DNA of 64,000 nt from assembly GCF_004004515.1 (NCBI RefSeq), contig NZ_RXOL01000004.1, forward strand, positions 186,001 to 250,000, read 5' to 3'. The translations under genes were made by a program, and so were the position numbers. The notes beneath the pieces were generated by a model. That model did not search any database, was not told the DNA's origin, and worked only from the letters and a program-made list of their open reading frames with translations. Shown here piece after piece: positions 30,590-39,415 of this stretch. Within the stretch, counting starts at the first letter, position 1, and each line of letters starts with the position of its first letter. The stretch is from Croceicoccus ponticola (GTDB taxonomy: Bacteria; Pseudomonadota; Alphaproteobacteria; Sphingomonadales; Sphingomonadaceae).

Positions 30590-31507
30590 TCACAACGGCA
30601 CCACCGTGAAGATCTCTTCCGGCCTGAACGTCAGCCCCACCGCCATGCGAACGGCGATCAACAGAACCAGCATGGCGAGGATGAAACGCAGCAGTTCCGG
30701 CCGGACGTCGGATGCAAACCGCGAACCGATCTGCGCGCCCGACACCGATCCGAACAACAACAGGCCGGCCAGCACGATGTCGACCGCATTGGTCGTCAAT
30801 GCGTGCATCATCGTTGTCGCGATCGTGGTGAACAGGATCTGGAACAGCGACGTACCGACAACGACATTCGCGCTCATCCCCAGTACATAGAGCATGGCCG
30901 GAACCAGCAGGAACCCGCCGCCGATGCCCATCAACATCGTCAGGATGCCTACCGCCATGCCAAGCAAAAGCGGCGCGAGGGGGGAGATGTAGAGCCCCGA
31001 ACGATAGAACCGCCAACGCAGCGGCAGGCTGGCGACCAACGGGTGATGCCGCCGCTTGCTGGGGACCTTCCCCAGTCTGGCCAGCCGGCCGCCAAAAAGC
31101 TCGGGGATGGCCTCTCGCGCCATGATGACGCCGACACTGCCCAACACCACGACGTAAAGCACGCTGATGGCGACATCGATCTGACCGATGGAGGTCAGCA
31201 ACCGGAACAGCAGCGCGCCGATGCCGGTGCCGATCACACCGCCGACGACCATGACCGTGCCGATCTGAAAATCGATGCCGTTGCGCTTGTGCTGGTAAAT
31301 CGCGCCCGAAACGCTGGCGCCGGTAACCTGCGAGGCGGCGGACGCGGCGGCAACCGTTGGGGGAACGCCGTAGAATATCAGCAACGGCGTGGTCAAAAAC
31401 CCTCCACCGACTCCGAACAGACCTGACAACAGCCCGGTTATCCCGCCCAGAAGGACGATGACGAGGCCGTTGACCGAGAGGTTGGCGATGGGAAGGTAGA
31501 CGTCCAT
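30590..31507 (-). CDS. TauE/SafE-family anion permease
   Basis: Encodes 305 aa with about eight hydrophobic segments in two halves. Each half carries the family motif: GGITGLLSGLFGVGGGFLTTPLL near 21-43 and GMAVGILTMLMGIGGGFLLVPAM near 183-205. Members export sulfite, sulfoacetate, taurine or related organosulfur anions. The cytoplasmic loop between halves is basic (LGKVPSKRRHH). It is followed closely by the TIGR02186 gene. Substrate is not decidable from the sequence. Confidence 0.9.
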   Translation of the reverse strand: MDVYLPIANLSVNGLVIVLLGGITGLLSGLFGVGGGFLTTPLLIFYGVPPTVAAASAASQVTGASVSGAIYQHKRNGIDFQIGTVMVVGGVIGTGIGALLFRLLTSIGQIDVAISVLYVVVLGSVGVIMAREAIPELFGGRLARLGKVPSKRRHHPLVASLPLRWRFYRSGLYISPLAPLLLGMAVGILTMLMGIGGGFLLVPAMLYVLGMSANVVVGTSLFQILFTTIATTMMHALTTNAVDIVLAGLLLFGSVSGAQIGSRFASDVRPELLRFILAMLVLLIAVRMAVGLTFRPEEIFTVVPL

Positions 31508-31590
31508 AGCTTACCAACGGGGTTAGGCGGATGCTGCCTTAATGCAAGATGGCGAAAGTGCTGTCAGGGCCTCTGCTGCGCATTTCCCGG

Positions 31591-32706
31591 CTAAAAACCC
31601 GCAGAAATCGTCACGACCGGCCCCGAACCGGGTTCGGCGTCCCCATGAACCCGGTGTCGCCAGTCGAGACTCGCGCGCCCGAACACCTTGTCGCCGATCG
31701 GAAACCGCATCGCGGTGGTGGGGCCGATGTCGAACCGCTCCACTCCGCGCTGGGCCCCGCCCCATGCGCCAACACCGGCCTCCAGCCGAAAGCGCGAGCC
31801 ATCGAACACGGACACATCGCGCACGGCGCGTACCTGCCCATCGGCAAAGGCCGTGGCGCCCGTACCGCCGACATTGCCGGCCTGCGCATAGATTTCGGCC
31901 CGAACGGCCAGTGGGAGGACCATCGACGGCGGCCCCAGCACCGCCATCACGGCTGGCCTCACGCGGGTTTCGCCGGGGCGCAGGCGGGCGTCGCCGAAAA
32001 AGCGCAGCACGCGCCCCTCTGCCATCAGGTCCAAGGGCAGAGCGCGCAACGGCCTGACGGCAACCCCGGCCGCGCCCTCAATCTCGCGGTTGCCCGAAAG
32101 CGTGGTCGTCGCGCGGAAATATGCACGCGGGTCAAAACGGCTGTCGGGCGCAATTCTATAGCGAAGCACCGCACCTGCCTGGCTGGCGCCATATGTTCCA
32201 CCCCCGACCAGCGCGGCACCCGCCTTGCCCTTGTCGCGCCAAAGGGCCCATCCATCGGCGGACCAACGCCGTCCGGCGCGAATCTCTGGCGGGACTGCTC
32301 CGAACGGGATTTGCTGGGGCGGGGGCACGGCGCGTGACGGGGCGGGCTGCGCGGCGGCGGCGTCCGTATCGCGCCAGTGCGGCGGAATGGCGGCACGGGA
32401 CGGCTTATCGGGTTGCGCAGCGGTGACGGCGCGAGGAGGAGGTACGACTAACTGTGCCGTGCGCGCTGGCGCGACCGTCACCGTTTCGATCGCCGGCGCT
32501 TTTGGCGCAACAACGGCCACAGACGTCGCCATAGACTTGGGAGGAGCAGCTGCCAGCACCGGCTCCACGCGACCAGCCACGGTCGGCGGCAGCGGCAGCG
32601 GAACTTCAAGCACGCGGTCGACCGGACCCCACGCCCGGGCCGCGACCCACAAGACCAGCACCCCGGCAAGCGCCAGAAGCGGCTGCCCGCGCCGTCGCCG
32701 CGCCAT
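31591..32706 (-). CDS. NfrA-like outer-membrane beta-barrel domain protein with N-terminal anchor
   Basis: Encodes 371 aa. A basic start and one hydrophobic helix (about 8-25) act as signal or anchor. A Pro/Ala/Val-rich linker runs from about 30 to 145. A C-terminal 220-residue region of amphipathic beta-strands ends in VTISAGF, with the terminal aromatic typical of outer-membrane barrels. The last part (AGAVLRYRIAPDSRFDPRAY ... LEAGVGAWGG) resembles the C-terminal domain of bacteriophage N4 receptor NfrA. The start overlaps the stop of the NfrB-like glycosyltransferase gene (TGATG), the partner expected for NfrA. E. coli NfrA is about 990 aa, so the TPR-rich part is missing here. The family assignment is moderate. 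Confidence 0.7.
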   Translation of the reverse strand: MARRRRGQPLLALAGVLVLWVAARAWGPVDRVLEVPLPLPPTVAGRVEPVLAAAPPKSMATSVAVVAPKAPAIETVTVAPARTAQLVVPPPRAVTAAQPDKPSRAAIPPHWRDTDAAAAQPAPSRAVPPPQQIPFGAVPPEIRAGRRWSADGWALWRDKGKAGAALVGGGTYGASQAGAVLRYRIAPDSRFDPRAYFRATTTLSGNREIEGAAGVAVRPLRALPLDLMAEGRVLRFFGDARLRPGETRVRPAVMAVLGPPSMVLPLAVRAEIYAQAGNVGGTGATAFADGQVRAVRDVSVFDGSRFRLEAGVGAWGGAQRGVERFDIGPTTAMRFPIGDKVFGRASLDWRHRVHGDAEPGSGPVVTISAGF

Positions 32707-34169
32707 CACGCTGGCCGACGCGATGAGGGCTGAAGCGATCCAGAACGGCCTGCCGCATGTTGATCCGCCGGGTGCAGGTCATGCTCGGTCTTGTCCCAGC
32801 GGGCAGGCTTGCCGAACAGGGTGGCGGCATAGAGGAACACTGCGCGCCGGGTGGCGATGATAGCGATGACGTTGGCAACCGGGATGCGCAGGACAGCGGC
32901 CAGGCCATCGGCCCAGCCATATTCCCGGCCCACCAGCACGAACCGGATCGCCGCCCTCCATGCAAAGGCGAGCGTCGTAACGATCAGCACCCAATAGACC
33001 AGCGTCGGCAACTTGCCCGCCGGGTACCAACCCATTGCGTCGGCCAGCCACAACAGACCCGTCAAAACGACCAGCAGGTACGCTGCTGCCAGCACCACCG
33101 CGATAAGCGGACCGCGCCGATCACGCAGGCGCATCCACAATTCAACCGGGCGCAGGCTCCATCCCAGTTGGTCCCAACCGTCGAAAGCAATGCCTTGAAC
33201 CCAACGCGATTTTTGCCGCACCGCCGCGTCGAGGCTTGCCGGGAAATAGGCGCGTGTCGCAACCAGCGAACCATCGGCGACGCGGATGCGCAAGAAGCGA
33301 CCGCCCTTGCCGCCCGGCCAGCTGCCCTTGCGGCCGATCAGCATGCCAAGCTCGTAATCTTCAGTCATGGCGTCGGGATCGAAGGGATCGCCATCGCGAC
33401 CGTTGCCGCGCCATTCGGCGACTTGCTCCAGCGCGCCGCGGGCAAAGGCGCAGCCGACCCCTGCGGCAGGAAGCCCGGCGCCAAGCTTGTCGCGCACGAC
33501 CATCTCGCGCGCATGGGCATCGGTAAATTCGTCGGCATAATGGTTGCCCACCCACGGCGAGCGATCCTGCATTTCGGGGCGAACCGGAATCTGGACGAAA
33601 TCCGCATCGTCCAGCGCGCGATCGATCGACGTCAGCGCGTCGGGATGGACCATGTCTTCGGCGTCATGCAGCAGGACGGCGCGGGCGCGGATGCCGTCTC
33701 GCGCCTCGTCCTCCCGCATCGCGTGGTACAGGCGGTTCAGGCACTGCCCCTTGGTGGTCGGCCCCGGAACTTCGTTGACGACGACGCGCAGGCGCGGATC
33801 GTCCCCGCCCGCCGCGAGCATCGCCGCCCTGGTGTCCGGATCGTTGACGTAGCAACCGGCGTAAACACGCAAATCGCGGTGGGGCCAGACAGCCAGCGTA
33901 TGGCGGATCATCGGTCCGATCACCCGCGCCTCATTCCATGCAGGCACGAACAGCGCGATCCTGCCGCCGAGGTCGATCGGCGTGGGCCCGTCCAACGTTT
34001 CGGTTCTGGCCCGACCGGTCAGCAACAGCCAGAACCACGCTGCATCTATTGCAAGCTCGTCCAGCGCGCCAAGCAGGAACCAAAACCCGGCGAAGAGCAA
34101 CAGTTCGAGGCGGGCCGCCTCCACGAATGTCAAAAGTTCAAGTAACCAACCTTGGGCTGCGACCCCCAT
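32706..34169 (-). CDS. NfrB-like membrane glycosyltransferase (GT2)
   Basis: Encodes 487 aa. An N-terminal membrane helix (about 20-52) precedes a GT2 catalytic domain with IALFVPAWNE at 71-80, the acidic metal motif HDAED at 168-172, TEDYELG at 269-275 and RQKSRWVQG at 318-326 (QxxRW type). Three or four membrane helices follow (about 355-455). This is the layout of NfrB, the inner-membrane partner of N4 receptor NfrA. E. coli NfrB continues with a c-di-GMP-binding domain, but this protein ends soon after the last helix in a polar tail, so that domain is absent. It probably polymerises an envelope glycan; the sugar is unknown. Confidence 0.85.
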   Translation of the reverse strand: MGVAAQGWLLELLTFVEAARLELLLFAGFWFLLGALDELAIDAAWFWLLLTGRARTETLDGPTPIDLGGRIALFVPAWNEARVIGPMIRHTLAVWPHRDLRVYAGCYVNDPDTRAAMLAAGGDDPRLRVVVNEVPGPTTKGQCLNRLYHAMREDEARDGIRARAVLLHDAEDMVHPDALTSIDRALDDADFVQIPVRPEMQDRSPWVGNHYADEFTDAHAREMVVRDKLGAGLPAAGVGCAFARGALEQVAEWRGNGRDGDPFDPDAMTEDYELGMLIGRKGSWPGGKGGRFLRIRVADGSLVATRAYFPASLDAAVRQKSRWVQGIAFDGWDQLGWSLRPVELWMRLRDRRGPLIAVVLAAAYLLVVLTGLLWLADAMGWYPAGKLPTLVYWVLIVTTLAFAWRAAIRFVLVGREYGWADGLAAVLRIPVANVIAIIATRRAVFLYAATLFGKPARWDKTEHDLHPADQHAAGRSGSLQPSSRRPA

Positions 34170-34343
34170 ATTTCCCCCTTAGATTCCGCGCCTTTACCCC
34201 CCGACGCGGAACTTGCAGGCATATGAGAGGAAGCGCCGGGTTGCAACGCCGGAGGTTTTGGGGAAAGGGTCCGCCATGACCGAGGCAGCCCTTAATCCCG
34301 ACCGCCAGCCGACCTCTCGCCATTGCGTGCGAGGAATGCAGCC

Positions 34344-35576
34344 ATGAAATCCACAGCCAAAGTGATCAACAAGACGCTGAAGGCGTTCTTCGACAACGAA
34401 GCCGCGTCGGGCATCCTGCTCATCGTGATCGCAGTGCTGGCGATGATCGTCGCCAATTCGCCGTTGGCGCATGAGTATCACGACCTGTTCCACGGAACGT
34501 TGGCGTGGACGCCGATCGCCAAGCTCGACAACCTGCACCTGTGGATCAACGATGGGTTGATGGCGGTATTTTTCTTCGTCGTCGGGCTTGAGATCAAGCG
34601 CGAGGTTGCCGACGGCGCATTATCCGATCCATCCGCGCGCCGCCTGCCGGTCATCGCGGCGGCAATGGGCATGGCTGTGCCTGCCGTCGTGTTCCTGAGC
34701 GTAATCGCAGGCGAAGGCGCGCCCGAGCTCACGCGCGGCTGGGCAATCCCGGCTGCTACCGACATCGCCTTTGCGATGGGCGTGATGGGCCTTCTGGGCA
34801 ATCGCGTGCCATCCTCGCTGCGGCTGTTCCTGCTGACCGTGGCCATTGTCGACGACATCGGCGCGGTGGCGATCATTGCCGTGTTCTATACCGTCAACCT
34901 GAAGTTGATGTGGCTGATCGTGTCGCTCTTGGTCCTGGCGGTCATGATCGGGCTCAACCGGTTCCGCGTCGACCGCTGGTGGGCTTATGCGATCCTGTCG
35001 CTGGTGCTGTGGTATGCCGTACTCAATTCAGGCGTCCACGCAACTATCGCGGGCGTCTTGGCCGCCCTCACCATTCCGATGCGGCTCGATGCGCGGGGCG
35101 ACAGCCTGCTGCTGCGTTTCGAACACGGTTTGCTGCCGTGGAACGCCTATTTCGTGGTCCCGCTGTTCGGCTTTGCCAACGCAGGGGTCGCGATGGCCGG
35201 GATCGGGCTTGCCGGGTTCCTCGATCCGCTACCTCTGGGCATTGCCGCCGGTCTGGTCATCGGCAAGCAGGTCGGAATCATGGCCGCGATCTTCGCTGCC
35301 GAAAAACTGAAGCTGGCGCCCAAGCCAGATGATGCAACCTGGGCGCAAATCTGGGGCACCGCCGTTCTGTGCGGCATCGGCTTTACGATGAGCCTGTTCA
35401 TCGGCGCCCTCGCCTTCCCGGGCTATCCGCACCTGATCGAAGAAGCGAAGCTGGGCGTACTTGGCGGATCGCTCATCTCTGCGCTGCTTGGCTATGCCAT
35501 TCTTCGCTTTGCCAAGGGCGTGCCGGAGGACGAGGACGACGACGACCTGGCGAGGCCGGTCACCAACCCCGCCTGA
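34344..35576 (+). CDS. nhaA: Na+/H+ antiporter NhaA
   Basis: Encodes 410 aa with about 12 membrane segments. The ion-binding pair lies in LTVAIVDDIGAVAIIAVFYT (two adjacent Asp, corresponding to D163/D164 in E. coli), and the conserved start KAFFDNEAASGILLIVIAVLAM and DGLMAVFFFVVGLEIKRE are clear. It exchanges Na+ (or Li+) for protons to control pH and sodium. I chose the ATG at 34344, which has GAGGAA about 8 nt upstream; the in-frame start at 34323 lacks one. Single-gene unit. Confidence 0.96.
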   Translation: MKSTAKVINKTLKAFFDNEAASGILLIVIAVLAMIVANSPLAHEYHDLFHGTLAWTPIAKLDNLHLWINDGLMAVFFFVVGLEIKREVADGALSDPSARRLPVIAAAMGMAVPAVVFLSVIAGEGAPELTRGWAIPAATDIAFAMGVMGLLGNRVPSSLRLFLLTVAIVDDIGAVAIIAVFYTVNLKLMWLIVSLLVLAVMIGLNRFRVDRWWAYAILSLVLWYAVLNSGVHATIAGVLAALTIPMRLDARGDSLLLRFEHGLLPWNAYFVVPLFGFANAGVAMAGIGLAGFLDPLPLGIAAGLVIGKQVGIMAAIFAAEKLKLAPKPDDATWAQIWGTAVLCGIGFTMSLFIGALAFPGYPHLIEEAKLGVLGGSLISALLGYAILRFAKGVPEDEDDDDLARPVTNPA

Positions 35577-35642
35577 CCAAGTCAGCCAGAATTTTCGGAT
35601 TATCGAAACCGGAAACGCCGCCAGCCTTTCCAGCGGCCAGCA

Positions 35643-36080
35643 TTACCAGCTGCCGGTGTTTTCCATGCTGGCCCATGGTTCGCGCGGCGGCAGGTGGCCG
35701 GCCTGAAGCAGTTCGATCGAAATGCCGTCGGGCGATTTGACGAACGCCATGTGCCCGTCCCGCGGCGGGCGGTGGATCGTGTGTCCCGCATCCTTCAGCG
35801 CCTGACAAGTGGCGTAGATGTCGTCCACCCGATAGGCGAGATGCCCAAAATTGCGCCCGCCGGCATATTGCTCGGGCGCGCTGCCATCTTGGGCGGGCCA
35901 GTTGTACGTCAGCTCTACCTCGGCCACGCCCTCTTCGCCCGGCGCGGCCATGAAGATGAGCGTGAAGCGTCCCTGCTCGCTTTCATGGCGGCGGACTTCA
36001 TTCAGCCCGATCAGCGTGAAAAAAGCGATGGCGGCGTCCGGGTCGGTGACGCGGATCATGGTGTGCAGATATTGGGTCAT
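35643..36080 (-). CDS. Glyoxalase I / VOC-family protein
   Basis: Encodes 145 aa with the paired beta-alpha-beta-beta-beta VOC fold. Metal-site residues are in place: H in YLHTMIRVTD (about 5-8), E in VAEVELTYN near 57, H in NFGHLAYRVDDIY near 77, and E in GISIELLQ near 125. This matches lactoylglutathione lyase, which isomerises the hemithioacetal of methylglyoxal and glutathione. FFTLIGLNEVRRHESEQGRFTLIFM is the family's front helix and strand. I chose the ATG at 36080 (MTQYLHTM). It is convergent with nhaA. Confidence 0.88.
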   Translation of the reverse strand: MTQYLHTMIRVTDPDAAIAFFTLIGLNEVRRHESEQGRFTLIFMAAPGEEGVAEVELTYNWPAQDGSAPEQYAGGRNFGHLAYRVDDIYATCQALKDAGHTIHRPPRDGHMAFVKSPDGISIELLQAGHLPPREPWASMENTGSW

Positions 36081-36154
36081 GGCCCGAAAGGTAAGCCATC
36101 GCGGCGCTGGCGCAAGTGGCACGAGGGGATGAAGGACTGCGCGGTCGTCACAAC

Positions 36155-36194
36155 GCAAAACGGCCCGCAACCGAAGTTGCGGGCCGTTCCTTTT
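36155..36194 (-). terminator. Rho-independent terminator after the TorF-family gene
   Basis: A 13-bp perfect stem AACGGCCCGCAAC / GTTGCGGGCCGTT (36159-36171 with 36176-36188) with a tetraloop. On the minus strand the stem runs into a T-run, fitting termination of the torF-like gene; the VOC gene then starts about 75 bp further on. Confidence 0.85.
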
Positions 36195-36218
36195 GGCTAT
36201 TCGCCCTGTCGGTAAAGC

Positions 36219-36953
36219 TTAGAAGCTTGCCGACAGGGTCGCGACGATCGTGTCGTCGGTGAAGCCGTCGATGCTCGGGCCTTCAACGCCGACATAAGCA
36301 ACGCCGAGTTCCAGACCCATCGCCGAAACCGAAGCGCCGAGCGACCAGTCGAAACCGGTTTCGTCATTCGAACCGGCAAGAAGCGGCGGAGCCAGCACGC
36401 CGTCGGTGTAGCCGAGGTGAGCCGAGAACGACACCGGGGTTTCCGGAATGCCGAAGCCGAGGTCGGTGTAGACGTACAGGTTGTCGTCACCGCCGAGCGA
36501 ATCCTGTTCCCAGGCATAGGCGACGCCCACGGTCACTTCGGCCGGGCCGACGGCGCCGGTCACCGATGCGTAAGGCTCGAGGTAGTCGTAGTCGCCGTCG
36601 GGGGCGTCGGGGTACAGATAGTACAGCAGGCCGACATCGACCGACAGCGATTCGGTCAGTGCGCCGCTCCAGCCGCCGTAGATGTCGACTTCGGTCGATC
36701 CGTAGCCGCCGTCTTCTTCAAGCGACGAAGCCCAGGTGCCGACATAGAAGCCCGAAGCATGAGCAACGTCCATGCCGCCCTGAAGCGCGAAGTCGCCGCC
36801 CGAAAGCGAGACGCCGCGGAAGCGGTAGTCGGTGGTGTACGCGACGTTGGCCGAAACCGTCAGATCGCTGTCCTGTGCCATCGCGGGAGCGGCGGTTAGG
36901 GCAGTACCGGCGAGAATGGTGGCAGCAAAAAGGCTGCGGAAAGAAATCGTCAT
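36219..36953 (-). CDS. TorF-family putative outer-membrane porin
   Basis: Encodes 244 aa. A signal peptide ends at APAMA-Q (about residue 26), followed by YTTDYRFRGVSLSGGDFALQGGMDVAH, the start typical of the TorF/TIGR02001 family. Alternating amphipathic strands run to a C-terminal F (TLSASF). The mature protein is strongly acidic and rich in Gly, Tyr and Asp. It probably forms an outer-membrane channel for a small solute; the substrate is unknown. GAGGGA 8-9 nt before the ATG is a good ribosome binding site. Confidence 0.88.
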   Translation of the reverse strand: MTISFRSLFAATILAGTALTAAPAMAQDSDLTVSANVAYTTDYRFRGVSLSGGDFALQGGMDVAHASGFYVGTWASSLEEDGGYGSTEVDIYGGWSGALTESLSVDVGLLYYLYPDAPDGDYDYLEPYASVTGAVGPAEVTVGVAYAWEQDSLGGDDNLYVYTDLGFGIPETPVSFSAHLGYTDGVLAPPLLAGSNDETGFDWSLGASVSAMGLELGVAYVGVEGPSIDGFTDDTIVATLSASF

Positions 36954-37235
36954 ATATATTCCCTCATGATCTTCAAGGATCCTCGACCCCTCCGGGTTTC
37001 ACCGCCTGAGCATCGTTCATTGCGTACTCATGTGCAGGTGCGTAACAAAAGTGCAGTGTCGTGGTGCAGTGCACAAGAGACATTCGCTCGCCGCTCGCAA
37101 TGTGCCGAAAGACTGTTGATTTTCTGCAACGCATACGATGCCGCAACGCAACCTTACGTTCCCTGTGCTATACCGTGGTTGTGAACGCGATCATCGCCCA
37201 TTAGAAAGCCGTCGGATCCGAAACGAAGCTCCCCC

Positions 37236-38021
37236 GTGTTAGAAGCAATCAGCAATTTCTTCGGCCGCGCGACCGCGCGTGCGCAAGAACGCCCCGCCGT
37301 TCCGGCCGGTCGGCGGGTTTATGCGGTGGGTGACATCCATGGCCGGCTGGACCTGTTCCAGGACCTGATCGAAAAGATCGAGGCGGACGATGCCGCGCGC
37401 GATTCGATGGACACGCTGGTCATCCTGTTGGGCGATCTTGTCGATCGTGGACCGGACAGCGCCGGCGTCATCGCCGCGGCGCGCGACTGGCAACGACGCC
37501 GCCCCGTCCGCATCCTGGCCGGCAATCATGAAGAGATGTTCCTGCGCGCAATGGCCGACGCGACCTCGTTGCGGCAATTCCTGCGCGTCGGTGGCAAGGA
37601 AACGCTGCTGAGCTACGGCATCGACCGCGACATCTATCGCGACCTGTCGATTGACGAACTGCATGGCCGCCTGCCCCGGTTGATCCCGCAAGCGGACATC
37701 GCCTTCATGGAAGAGATGGAATCGCTTATCCGTGTCGGCGATTATGTATTTGCCCATGCTGGCATCGATCCCGAACGCGATCTGGACGAGCAACGGATCT
37801 CGGACCTGCGCTGGATCCGCGAACCATTTCTCAGCCATCCCGCCGCGCTCGACGTGTGCGTCGTGCATGGCCACACGATCCGCAACGATGTCGATATCCA
37901 CGCCCCGCGACGCTGGCCCAACCGCATCGGCATCGACACCGGTGCATTTCGGACGGGCAAGTTGACCGCTGTCGGGTTGCAGGGAGCGGATCGCTGGTTC
38001 ATGGAATCGTCTTCGAATTGA
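37236..38021 (+). CDS. Metallophosphoesterase, PPP-type serine/threonine or ApaH-like phosphatase
   Basis: Encodes 261 aa with a GTG start at 37236. The dinuclear metal motifs are complete: GDIHGRLD (about 32-39), GDLVDRGPDS (66-75), GNHEE (96-100), a later H in FAHAG near 175, and VVHGHT near 210. This is the PPP phosphatase signature. It could act on phosphoproteins or on diadenosine tetraphosphate, and sequence alone does not decide. The N-terminal FFGRATARAQERPAVPAGRRVYAVGDIHG resembles sphingomonad and Caulobacter phosphatases near polysaccharide genes; ugd follows 60 bp downstream. Confidence 0.9.
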   Translation: MLEAISNFFGRATARAQERPAVPAGRRVYAVGDIHGRLDLFQDLIEKIEADDAARDSMDTLVILLGDLVDRGPDSAGVIAAARDWQRRRPVRILAGNHEEMFLRAMADATSLRQFLRVGGKETLLSYGIDRDIYRDLSIDELHGRLPRLIPQADIAFMEEMESLIRVGDYVFAHAGIDPERDLDEQRISDLRWIREPFLSHPAALDVCVVHGHTIRNDVDIHAPRRWPNRIGIDTGAFRTGKLTAVGLQGADRWFMESSSN

Positions 38022-38081
38022 CCTAACCGCCATGCGGGCCGGAATATACCGGTCGCATTCGGTCATCTGCAGGGGATTGCG

Positions 38082-39395
38082 ATGAAGATCGCCATGGTTG
38101 GCTCGGGCTATGTTGGCCTGGTGTCAGGCGCGTGTTTTGCCGATTTCGGACACGAAGTCGTTTGCATTGACAACGATCCGGCCAAGATCGAGGCGTTGGA
38201 AGCTGGCATCATGCCGATCTACGAGCCCGGCCTTGCCGAACTGGTCGCCACGAACGTGCGCGCGGGACAGCTATCGTTTTCGAACGACTTGGGCTCCGCG
38301 ATCGAAGGGGCAAACGCGATCTTCATCGCGGTCGGCACCCCGTCGCGCCGCGGCGACGGCCACGCCGACCTGACCTTCGTCTATCAGGTCGCCCGCGAGA
38401 TCGGGGCAAAGCTGTCCGGCCCGGCTGTGATCGTCACGAAATCGACAGTGCCCGTCGGCACCGGCGACGAGGTCGAGCGCATTCTCAAGGATGCCGGTAC
38501 GCCGCACCGCTTCGCCGTCGTGTCGAACCCCGAATTCCTGCGCGAAGGGGCCGCGATCAGCGATTTCAAGCGCCCCGACCGCATCGTCATCGGCGCCGAA
38601 GACGATTTTGCGCAGGACATCATGCGCGACGTATATCGCCCGCTGTTCCTGAACCGCGCGCCGATCCTGTTCACCGGCCGACGCACCAGCGAGTTAATCA
38701 AGTACGCGGGCAACGCCTTCCTTGCGACCAAGATCACCTTCATCAACGAAATGGCGGACCTTTGCGAACGTGTCGGCGCGGACGTTCAGGACGTGGCGCG
38801 CGGCATCGGCCTCGACAATCGAATCGGTTCGAAATTCCTCCATGCCGGACCCGGCTATGGCGGATCGTGCTTTCCCAAGGACACGCTCGCCCTGCTGAAA
38901 ACGGCAGAGGATTACGACAGTCCCGTCCGCATCGTCGAAGCCGTGGTCAAGGTGAACGAGGCGCGCAAGCGGGCGATGGGCCGAAAGGTCATCGATGCGC
39001 TGGGCGGATCGGCAGAAGCGCGCGGCAAGAAAGTCGCCATGCTGGGCCTTACGTTCAAGCCGAATACCGACGACATGCGCGATTCACCCGCCATCGCCAT
39101 CGCACAGGCGCTGGACGACGTCGGCGTGAACATCGCCGCATACGATCCCGAAGGCATGAAGCTGGCCGCGCCGATGTTGCCATGGGTCGAAATGACCGAC
39201 AGCCCATATGCCGCGATCCAGAATGCCGACGCCATCGTCATCGTTACCGAATGGGATGCGTTCCGCGCGCTGGACCTCGACCGGGTGCGTTCGATCGTCA
39301 ACTCGCCGACGATGATCGACCTTCGCAACGTATACGACCCGGTCGCCATGGCCGATGCGGGCTTTGCCTATACCGGCGTGGGTCGCGGCGGCTGA
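38082..39395 (+). CDS. ugd: UDP-glucose 6-dehydrogenase
   Basis: Encodes 437 aa. The NAD-binding MKIAMVGSGYVGLVSGACFADFGHEV opens the protein. The catalytic cysteine is in GPGYGGSCFPKDT near 265-271, the helix GNAFLATKITFINEMADLCE follows the first domain, and GLTFKPNTDDMRDSPA lies in the C-terminal domain. It oxidises UDP-glucose twice to UDP-glucuronate for exopolysaccharide or capsule. The ATG at 38082 follows CAGGGGA. It is probably co-transcribed with the preceding phosphatase. Confidence 0.97.
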   Translation: MKIAMVGSGYVGLVSGACFADFGHEVVCIDNDPAKIEALEAGIMPIYEPGLAELVATNVRAGQLSFSNDLGSAIEGANAIFIAVGTPSRRGDGHADLTFVYQVAREIGAKLSGPAVIVTKSTVPVGTGDEVERILKDAGTPHRFAVVSNPEFLREGAAISDFKRPDRIVIGAEDDFAQDIMRDVYRPLFLNRAPILFTGRRTSELIKYAGNAFLATKITFINEMADLCERVGADVQDVARGIGLDNRIGSKFLHAGPGYGGSCFPKDTLALLKTAEDYDSPVRIVEAVVKVNEARKRAMGRKVIDALGGSAEARGKKVAMLGLTFKPNTDDMRDSPAIAIAQALDDVGVNIAAYDPEGMKLAAPMLPWVEMTDSPYAAIQNADAIVIVTEWDAFRALDLDRVRSIVNSPTMIDLRNVYDPVAMADAGFAYTGVGRGG

Positions 39396-39415
39396 TCGCC
39401 GGACCGGTTCGCAAT

